This document shows positions 1-7,443 of a DNA stretch of 64,000 nt, piece after piece. The notes under the pieces are model-generated. The model had not been told where the DNA came from, searched no databases, and saw nothing but the letters and a program-made list of their open reading frames with translations. The translations under genes were made by a program, and so were the position numbers. The stretch spans positions 1-64,000 of the forward strand of contig CAKZQH010000072.1 in the NCBI GenBank assembly GCA_937139565.1. Direction: 5' to 3'. The stretch's first letter is position 1. The number at the start of each line of letters is the position of its first letter. The stretch is from an uncultured Nitrospiraceae bacterium (GTDB taxonomy: Bacteria > Nitrospirota > Thermodesulfovibrionia > Thermodesulfovibrionales > Thermodesulfovibrionaceae).

Positions 1-536
1 AAAAGAAGCATCGTAGTAGTAAAGACATTACAGAGGGATTCCAGTTCAGGGAAAGTAGTTTGCAGAATCCGTTTAATATCGTTTTTGGTGGAAGAGATAA
101 GATGGCAGATAGATTCTCTTTCTCTGGCAATATCTCTGAAGTCTTTAGTGTCCTGAGAGAGGGAGAACTGTTCAATGGAATCCCTGTGGGCAAGAATAAA
201 CCGTGCAATAGTGAGAGAGTCTTTCTTGTCAGTTTTGGTTTTACGCAAAGACAGCTTTGCAAAATTAGAGATCAGAAGGGGGTTAATGATGGCGGTGTTA
301 ATATCTTTAGAAGACAGGTAAGAGAAGAGATTGATATGGTAGCATCCTGTGGACTCCATAGCAGCAATGACATTGGAGAGGTCTTTACAGTTAGAAGTGA
401 TAGCCTTCAAAAGTTCGGAGAAACCCTTTCTATCCATAGAGGTAGAGATAGAAAAACAGACATTACCTTTGCTATCAAGAGCTGTGGCAGAGAAGGAATC
501 TTTGGAGACATCAATACCGACAAACAGATTACTCAT
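1..536 (-). CDS. IS110-family transposase (DEDD), N-terminal part, runs off the window
   Basis: Minus-strand frame from ATG at 536 reads MSNLFVGIDVSKDSFSATALDSKG...MESTGCYHINLFSYL...TKTDKKDSLTIARFILAHRDSIEQF...; the GIDVSKD, E-S-T-G and K-T-D-K-K-D motifs are typical of IS110 RuvC-like domains. No stop before position 1. Confidence 0.93.
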   Translation of the reverse strand, partial: MSNLFVGIDVSKDSFSATALDSKGNVCFSISTSMDRKGFSELLKAITSNCKDLSNVIAAMESTGCYHINLFSYLSSKDINTAIINPLLISNFAKLSLRKTKTDKKDSLTIARFILAHRDSIEQFSLSQDTKDFRDIARERESICHLISSTKNDIKRILQTTFPELESLCNVFTTTMLL

Positions 537-559
537 GGCAAAACCTCCATAATGACATA

Positions 560-735
560 TATAGACGAGGCAGGGGAAGCCTCCCGGCCAATCCTCCATG
601 GTGACAAGGGTTCAGAGACCCAATCAACCTATAATGGCTATGGGAGGCAGGGAACAGACTGCTTCGAGGGTTCAATGACCCAGGTGAAATGGAGTTCTCC
701 TGCCTGTCCAACTTTAACGGGTAAAACCCGCTTAT
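560..735 (-). ncRNA. candidate IS110 bridge RNA
   Basis: Upstream of the transposase on its strand. Hairpin CGGGT-AAA-ACCCG 718-730; stem-loop 645-705 (11-bp stem with one bulge) holding terminal hairpin GGGTTCAATGACCC 668-681; second stem-loop about 583-644 holding GGGTTCAGAGACCC 608-621; hairpin GAGGC/GCCTC 567-583. Confidence 0.65.
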
Positions 736-1020
736 ATAGGCTTTATAACACAAATTCTTAGTAGGAGGGAAAATGGAAGAATCCTATACCTGCTATCAAA
801 GCGAAAGCATATGAACTTTTACAACTCTTTAATATGAGGTTTTACAATGAGACACAATATTCTTGACAAGTGCCCTTATTATTAATGCTTTCATAAAGCA
901 CCTCCAATATATGCTGTTATATCTTAGCAATGCCATTGTTCTAAATACAACTAAAATTTAATAAACTGTTAGATTGTATAAAATTTTTTCTGGTATATTA
1001 AATTTTATAGTTCAGGGAAA

Positions 1021-1875
1021 ATGTGTAGTGCTCCTTTAACAGATATAATATTTGAAGAATCATGGCAGGAAGCAATCGAGAGAATTTTGAAATCTAATAC
1101 AACAATAATCATCGGAGGCATTGACTGTGGAAAATCTACCTTTGCAAGGTATCTTCTAAAAAAATTATTTGATTTAAGGGGAGATTTAATCCTTATAGAT
1201 GCCGACATAGGGCAAAGTTCAATCTCTCTTCCTGGAACGATAGGTTTAAAAAAGATAGCTACCTCTTACGAAAGGGATAACTTTGCCGATGAAATTTTTT
1301 TTGTGGGATATACAACTCCTTCGGTTTCTGTAGGGTATTTTTTAGAGGTTTTTTCGGCGGCTGTTGAGAGAGCCAAAAGTTACAATCTTCCTCTCATCGT
1401 TGATACTGATGGATTTATCTCTGACGAAGGGGTAAATCTTAAATTAAGGAAAATAGAAATATTAAACCCAAATCTTGTTATTGCTTTTCAGAAAGAAAGA
1501 GAATTGGAAACAATCATAAGACATATAAATACAGAAACAATAATACTTAAGCCATCTTCTCATGTAAGGGTTAGAGACCAGAATTCCAGAGCTGAATATA
1601 GACTAAAGCGATTTCAATTTTATTTCAAAAATTCAGAGAGCTACATGATGCCTGTTAAACTAATTAAAGATTCTGAACATTTGAAAAACGTTGTTTACAA
1701 TCTGGATAAGTTTCGAGGAACATTAATAGGACTAATGGATGAGAAGCAATGTATAGGCCTTGGATTAATTGAGGATATTGATAGTAAGACGATTTTGATA
1801 CGAACGCCTATCTCTGGTATTTATAGGGTTAAAAAAATCCTTATTGGAAAAATAAAGTTATCTGAACTTACTTAA
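1021..1875 (+). CDS. Clp1/Grc3/NOL9-like polynucleotide 5'-hydroxyl kinase (P-loop)
   Basis: IIIGGIDCGKSTFARYLL Walker A and LILIDADIGQSSISLPGTIGL, as in the Clp1 P-loop family. Confidence 0.7.
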   Translation: MCSAPLTDIIFEESWQEAIERILKSNTTIIIGGIDCGKSTFARYLLKKLFDLRGDLILIDADIGQSSISLPGTIGLKKIATSYERDNFADEIFFVGYTTPSVSVGYFLEVFSAAVERAKSYNLPLIVDTDGFISDEGVNLKLRKIEILNPNLVIAFQKERELETIIRHINTETIILKPSSHVRVRDQNSRAEYRLKRFQFYFKNSESYMMPVKLIKDSEHLKNVVYNLDKFRGTLIGLMDEKQCIGLGLIEDIDSKTILIRTPISGIYRVKKILIGKIKLSELT

Positions 1876-2174
1876 GTAAAAAATAAGCTATTTCAAGAGG
1901 AGATTTTTTTCGATGAACCTGAGATTAACTAGTGTCGAAACATTTTTACTTTTTTAGTTAAATGGACTTTAAATTTACAATATTGATATAATCCGCTTAA
2001 GGAAGTCCCAAGCCTTTCTCTCATAGGAATAGGGGTGATAATATTTGGATTAACTGCGGGATATTATCTTATAAAAAGAAGTAAGTAGCCTTGATAGGGT
2101 TATATGCCACCATTTTTGGAATGTTAAAAATGCAAATTTTAATACTTATGCATCCAAACATTGGAACAACATAT

Positions 2175-2360
2175 TTACACACCATAACTTAATATATTCA
2201 GTGGTGTTTGACCTTTAAGACTGCTGTAAGGTCTCTCGGTATTATAAAAAATCCTATGTCTCTCAATCACATTTTTTACCTCCAATGGACTATCGCCACA
2301 CTTGATCATTTTATGGCGTATTTTATTCAAAAAAAATCAAATATTTCAAAGAGTTATATC
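2175..2360 (-). pseudogene. rve-type (IS3/IS481-like) transposase C-terminal remnant
   Basis: Minus-strand frame reads FLNKIRHKMIKCGDSPLEVKNVIERHRIFYNTERPYSSLKGQTPLNILSYGV-stop, a typical integrase-core C-terminus. Confidence 0.75.
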
Positions 2361-2469
2361 TTTCTCATGCATCTACTATAATCTAATACCCTTTACACTA
2401 GCAATCTCAGAGACCAACGGAAGAAGATCCCTTCGTCGCTTGCGCTCCTCGCGATGACATCCTTATTTT

Positions 2470-2740
2470 GTCACTGCGAGGCCACGAAGTGGCCGTGGCA
2501 GTCTCTTTCTGTCACTGCGACGGACTCGATGTCCCGAAGCAGTCTCAAAGTAAAGTTTAAGAAAAGACAACGACGAGATTGCTTCGCTTCGCTCGCAATG
2601 ACGTATAATATGAAGGCGCAATGACAGCTTTTTTCTGTCACTGCGAGGGGTTCGATGCCCCGAAGCAGTCTCTAAGTAAAACCTACGAAGAGGTAACGAC
2701 GAGATCCCTTCGGAGCTAAAGCACCTCGCAATGACAGAAA
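2470..2740. repeat. REP-like palindromic repeat cluster
   Basis: Several copies of GTCACTGCGAG-stem-loop-CGAAGCAGTCTC and the opposite orientation GAGATTGCTTCG...CTCGCAATGAC. Confidence 0.85.
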
Positions 2741-2961
2741 GGCAGGAGGAAAATATAGACAGTTAGAGGAAAATCGGATGGTTTAAAAATAGTTCAGAAG
2801 GCATGTAGACTAATCTTTAGATGATAACTCATTGCTTTATTTTTTCTTTCTCATTACCATCGCTGAATTGTATTGATCATCTAAAATAGCATTTGCCACA
2901 TCTAAGACAAATAAAATTTTGTTCTGTTATTTGTATTATTTCTTCTATTATTTTGCCATCA

Positions 2962-3900
2962 TTAATCATAATTTTGGTCCAATAAATTTAAAATTTTTAC
3001 CATATCTTCAGGCAAAGGTGCCTCGAATTCGCAGATTGTATCAGTTATAGGATGTTTAAATTTTATTCTAAAGGCATGTAGCATTTGTCTTGGAATAGGA
3101 ATTTTTCTTTTTCCAATTTCAATATAAACCTTTTTACCGTAGGTTTTATCACCTAAAATCGGATGACCTATTGACGAAAAATGGACTCTTATTTGGTGTG
3201 TTCTTCCTGTGAGAATTCGAACTTTAAGAAGAGTATAATTATTGAAATTTTTTATAGCTTCCCACTCTGTTATTGCTTCCTTGCCTTTTTTTGACTTTGT
3301 TGACATTTTTTTTCTGTTAGTTTCCGATCTTCCAATTGATAAAGTTATTTTTCCTTTTCCTTCTAATTTGCCATAAACGATAGTTAAATATTCTTTTAGA
3401 ATCTCTCTTTTTTTAAAAATTTCCACCAACTTATAGTAAGCCTTATCATCCAAAGAGACAACAATTAAACCTGAGGTATCTTTATCAAGTCTGTGCACAA
3501 CTCCAGGTCTGAGAGGTCCTCCAACAGATGCAAGTTTTTTAACATGATATGCAAGGGCATTCATTAATGTTCCATCTTGGTGTCCTGCTGCAGGATAAAC
3601 AACCATACCAGGTGGTTTGGCTACTACCAATAAGTATTCATCTTTGTAAATAATTTCAGTTGGAATATTTTGAGGCTTTAGTTCAATAGTTGATCCCTTA
3701 GAAAGAATGAAATTCAATATCTCAATCTTTTCATTAAGTTTTAGTTTGTAACTCTTTGATTTAATAGAATTATTTACTAAAACACATTCTTTTTCTATTA
3801 TTTCCTGTGCTTTTGCCCTTGTAATATTCAGTTTTTCTGCAATAAAAACATCCAGCCTTTTTTGCTCTTCCGCAGGCTCTACAATAAAGATTTTATTCAT
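2962..3900 (-). CDS. rluD: RluA/RluD-family 23S rRNA pseudouridine synthase
   Basis: S4-like N-terminus; PGVVHRLDKDTSGLIVVS motif; GRTHQIRVHFSSIGHPILGD. Confidence 0.9.
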   Translation of the reverse strand: MNKIFIVEPAEEQKRLDVFIAEKLNITRAKAQEIIEKECVLVNNSIKSKSYKLKLNEKIEILNFILSKGSTIELKPQNIPTEIIYKDEYLLVVAKPPGMVVYPAAGHQDGTLMNALAYHVKKLASVGGPLRPGVVHRLDKDTSGLIVVSLDDKAYYKLVEIFKKREILKEYLTIVYGKLEGKGKITLSIGRSETNRKKMSTKSKKGKEAITEWEAIKNFNNYTLLKVRILTGRTHQIRVHFSSIGHPILGDKTYGKKVYIEIGKRKIPIPRQMLHAFRIKFKHPITDTICEFEAPLPEDMVKILNLLDQNYD

Positions 3901-6395
3901 AAAGAAAGTTTCTCCCTTAGAAATCTTCCTGTATGTGAATTGGGATTCATAGAGATTTCTTCAGGAGTTCCCTCTGCTACCACTTTACCTCCTTTTTCTC
4001 CTCCTTCTGGTCCAAGATCAATAACATAGTCAGCACATTTTATAATATCTAAATCATGCTCAATTACAATTACAGTGTTTCCCATGTCTACCAGTTTTTG
4101 AAGAATGTTAACAAGTCTTTCTATATCTAACATGTGCAGCCCTGTTGTGGGTTCATCAAGAATATACAGGGTTTTACCTGTTGGTTTTTTGCTTAGTTCT
4201 CTTGAGAGCTTTACTCGTTGAGCTTCTCCACCAGAAAGGGTTGTAGCTGATTGTCCTAAAGTTATATAACCAAGTCCTATTTCCTCCATTATTTTTAATT
4301 TGTGACTTAATTTAGGATAGGCCGAGAAAAAATCCTTTGCTTCAGAAACAGTCATATTAAGTATTTCGCTAATGTTCTTATCCTTGTATTTTATCTTAAG
4401 AAATTCTTCGTTGTATCTTTTTCCCTTGCATTCGTCACATAAAACATAAATATCAGGTAAAAGATGCATTTTTATCTTCTTTAAACCATCTCCTTGACAG
4501 GCTTCACATCTGCCTCCTGGAAGGTTAAAGCTGAAATGTGATTTAGTGTATCCTCTCATTTTAGACTGTGGAAGCATTGAAAAAATTTCTCTAATTTCTG
4601 TCATTATTTGGGTATATGTTGCAGGAGTTGAACGAGATGTTTTCCCAAGAGGAGATTGGTCTATACAAACGACCTTATCAATTTGTTCAATCCCCTCAAT
4701 TCTTTCATGTTTACCGGGCAACACTTTTGAGTTGTAAAGGGCTTTAATTAATGCCTTGTAAAGAACTTCAAAAATTAAACTACTTTTGCCTGAACCTGCT
4801 ACACCTGTAACACATACAAAAACACCCAAGGGAATATTAACATCTATTTTTTTAAGGTTAAATACCTCTGCACCGATTATTTTTAGGAAATTTTGTGTTT
4901 TTCTACGATTTTTTGAAACAAAGACAGAGATGTTTTTTCGCAAATACTTAGCGGTAATTGAAGATTCATTTTTTTTAAGTTCCTCAGGTTTACATAGAGC
5001 AATCATATATCCTCCATGTTGCCCTCCACCTGGTCCAAGTTCTAAAACTAAATCAGCATTCAAAATGGTATTTTCATCATGCTCTACTACAAGTAATGTA
5101 TTGTTTTTATTTGCCAATTCTCGTAAACTTTCGATTAATTTAATACTATCACGAGGATGTAGTCCTATACTTGGTTCATCAAGCACATATAAAACTCCAC
5201 TTAGGTGGGAACCAAGTTGTGTTGCAAGTCTTATTCTCTGAGCTTCTCCTCCAGAAAGAGTAAAAGAAGGCCGATTAAGACTTAAATATTCAACTCCTAT
5301 TTTTAGAAGAAAATCGAGTTTTATAAAGATCTCTTTGATAATTCTTTCAGCAATAGATTTTTCATAGTAGCTAAAGTTTAGTTCTGATAAAAATTTTCTT
5401 AATTCTTCAAGAGAGAGATTGGAAAGTTCTGCAATATTTTTGTCTTTAATTTTTATAGCTAAGGCTTCTTGTTTTAATCTTGCCCCTATGCAAAGACTGC
5501 ATAATTTGAGATTAAAGAGATCTATTTCTTCTTCATCTAAATTTTCGTATCCAAGGCCTCTACATTTTGGACAAGCTCCATACTTGCTGTTAAAAGAAAA
5601 AAGTTTGGGTTCAATTTCAGGTAAACTTATTTTACAATTTCCACAGGCAAGAATTTTACTGAATATGATATCTCGATCTTCTTCTGCAAGATTTACGACT
5701 ACCGTATTTGAATATTTTGTTGCAAGCTCGATTGCTCTCTGTATTTGTTTTGTATATCTTTCTTTAACAATTACTCTATCAACAAGCAGTTCAATAGTGT
5801 GACGTACATTTTTTTTCAATGATATATCCTGATTAAGATCAACAATCCTTCCATCTATTCTTGCACGTATAAATCCTTCTGCCTTAGCTTTTTGAATTTC
5901 TACTTTATGTTCTCCTTTTTTTTCAACTACAATTGGTGCGAATATTTGAATTTTAGAGCCCTGTGGAAGGCTCATTAATGCCTCTGTCATTTTATCTATA
6001 CTCTGTGATGCTAATTCTTTACCGCACGAAGGACAATAGGGTAATCCGATTTTAGAATATAATAGTCTTAGATAGTCATATATTTCTGTAATTGTTCCAA
6101 CTGTAGAACGCGGGCTTTTTGATATTGTTTTTTGATCAATTGAGATTGCTGGGGATAAACCCTCTATCGAATCCACATCAGGTTTCTGAAATTGGTCAAA
6201 GATTATTCTTGATTCAATAGGCAAACTCTGAAGATATCTTCGATGTGCTTCAGCAAAGATAGTATCAATAGCTAATGAGGATTTTCCTGAACCTGAAGGG
6301 CCTGTAATAACGATAATTTTATTTCTTGGAAGAACTAAATTTAAATTCTTAAGATTGTGCTGTCTTGCACCCTTGATGACAATATTTTGCTGCAT
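3897..6395 (-). CDS. uvrA: excinuclease ABC subunit A (short form)
   Basis: Two ABC modules: TGPSGSGKSSLAIDTIFAE, LSGGEAQRIRLATQLGS, GVAGSGKSSLI, LSGGEAQRVKLSREL; zinc motifs CPSCG, CPKCRGLG, CEACQGDG. Confidence 0.96.
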   Translation of the reverse strand: MQQNIVIKGARQHNLKNLNLVLPRNKIIVITGPSGSGKSSLAIDTIFAEAHRRYLQSLPIESRIIFDQFQKPDVDSIEGLSPAISIDQKTISKSPRSTVGTITEIYDYLRLLYSKIGLPYCPSCGKELASQSIDKMTEALMSLPQGSKIQIFAPIVVEKKGEHKVEIQKAKAEGFIRARIDGRIVDLNQDISLKKNVRHTIELLVDRVIVKERYTKQIQRAIELATKYSNTVVVNLAEEDRDIIFSKILACGNCKISLPEIEPKLFSFNSKYGACPKCRGLGYENLDEEEIDLFNLKLCSLCIGARLKQEALAIKIKDKNIAELSNLSLEELRKFLSELNFSYYEKSIAERIIKEIFIKLDFLLKIGVEYLSLNRPSFTLSGGEAQRIRLATQLGSHLSGVLYVLDEPSIGLHPRDSIKLIESLRELANKNNTLLVVEHDENTILNADLVLELGPGGGQHGGYMIALCKPEELKKNESSITAKYLRKNISVFVSKNRRKTQNFLKIIGAEVFNLKKIDVNIPLGVFVCVTGVAGSGKSSLIFEVLYKALIKALYNSKVLPGKHERIEGIEQIDKVVCIDQSPLGKTSRSTPATYTQIMTEIREIFSMLPQSKMRGYTKSHFSFNLPGGRCEACQGDGLKKIKMHLLPDIYVLCDECKGKRYNEEFLKIKYKDKNISEILNMTVSEAKDFFSAYPKLSHKLKIMEEIGLGYITLGQSATTLSGGEAQRVKLSRELSKKPTGKTLYILDEPTTGLHMLDIERLVNILQKLVDMGNTVIVIEHDLDIIKCADYVIDLGPEGGEKGGKVVAEGTPEEISMNPNSHTGRFLREKLSL

Positions 6396-6396
6396 A

Positions 6397-7395
6397 TCAA
6401 TTTTTTTTGTACTCCTTCAATTCAGCTACTACTTTTCCAACCGGAACTTTTGTTTCAACTCTAAGAGGTATCTTATTTTCATCTTTACTTAGCCATATTA
6501 TTATATCGCCCTTTCTTTTAAAAAGACCTTCAGTATCGAGCAGAGGTTTAATTATTATTGCATTAACTTCTTTGTTAGATAGCTCTAATTTTTCTTCTCC
6601 TATAATTTGAATTTTTACACTAGCAAACTTGTTACTGTCGAAAATATCGATAGTTATCTCTTCTTTATCCTTTATAGGGAGGCTTCTAAGGTAAAAGAAA
6701 CCAGATAAGACATCCATAAAAACTTTATTAATTCCTTTATGAAAGGTTGAGTTATTCTTTATATGGTTTATAAAAACAATTTCATTGTTTGAATAATCGA
6801 AGATGGTTTCCTTATTGCCTCTGTATTTTCCCTCCACTTGAATTAATGTGAAATGTTTAGGCTTACCTTGTTCAATCTTGCTTTGGGCATGGTCATTTAC
6901 ATAGTAGAAGTTAGAAATAAAACCAGAGGATTTAACCTGCGAAGTAATTATTATTTCTTGCTCGTTTCCTCTGACATCCATAAAGGCTGAACCCACATAA
7001 ACACCCATCCAATAAATATCAAACTTCATTTTTTCATTAATGAACCGAGTAAAAGGATTAAAAACATGAGTTGGAGTAAGGGTAGAATTCGCTAAGGCTT
7101 TTTCTTCATTTAAATCAGTTATATTTGTTTCATTGGAACTCTCTGCATTAGAGAAAGACTCTTGATGTGATAAATTTTGAATAGGAGCAATATCTTCCTG
7201 TTTCTGGGTAGTATCATCTTTAGTCTCCTTTTGAGAGGGAGGATTTTTGGATGTTTTTTTATTATCTTCAAAAAAATATGTTTCAATAAGGTCAAAGGAA
7301 GGAATAGATATTGTACCTCTTCCCAATATAATTATTACACTTATGTGAATAATTATAGATATAAGCAAGCATAGGATTATCCATTTTGATTTCAT
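6397..7395 (-). CDS. DUF3108 domain-containing membrane-anchored protein
   Basis: N-terminal TM; C-terminal MKFDIYWMGVYVGSAFMDV...GKVVAELKEYKK pattern. Confidence 0.65.
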   Translation of the reverse strand: MKSKWIILCLLISIIIHISVIIILGRGTISIPSFDLIETYFFEDNKKTSKNPPSQKETKDDTTQKQEDIAPIQNLSHQESFSNAESSNETNITDLNEEKALANSTLTPTHVFNPFTRFINEKMKFDIYWMGVYVGSAFMDVRGNEQEIIITSQVKSSGFISNFYYVNDHAQSKIEQGKPKHFTLIQVEGKYRGNKETIFDYSNNEIVFINHIKNNSTFHKGINKVFMDVLSGFFYLRSLPIKDKEEITIDIFDSNKFASVKIQIIGEEKLELSNKEVNAIIIKPLLDTEGLFKRKGDIIIWLSKDENKIPLRVETKVPVGKVVAELKEYKKN

Positions 7396-7443
7396 AAAAA
7401 TAGTATAACACTTAGTTGACCAATAGAATAAAACATATATAGA

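Larger units (their letters stand above)
1..768 (-). mobile_element. IS110-family insertion sequence, left end inside window, right end outside
   Basis: Transposase 5' part plus about 230 bp of structured non-coding leader; junction near 764-768 inferred from a guide/flank match. Confidence 0.7.
2103..2826. repeat. decayed IS-derived element copy A containing REP-like units
   Basis: Shares both ends with 58479-59438: left TATGCCmCCATTTTT...ACTTATGCAyCCAAACATTG, right AGGAGGAAAATATAGACAGTTAGAGGAAAATCrGATGGTTTAAAAATA...AGATGATA. Confidence 0.65.

Noticed and set aside
60-761. 233-aa plus-strand ORF
   Set aside because: Antisense to the IS110 transposase and its structured leader; composition not protein-like and the opposite strand has clear IS110 motifs.
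2470-2740. Possible CRISPR array from repeated units
   Set aside because: Units occur in both orientations with irregular spacing, variable stems and no unique equal-length spacers; no cas genes. REP-like palindromes fit better.
4786-5241. 151-aa ORF opposite uvrA
   Set aside because: Antisense shadow of a strongly conserved gene; no recognisable domain.
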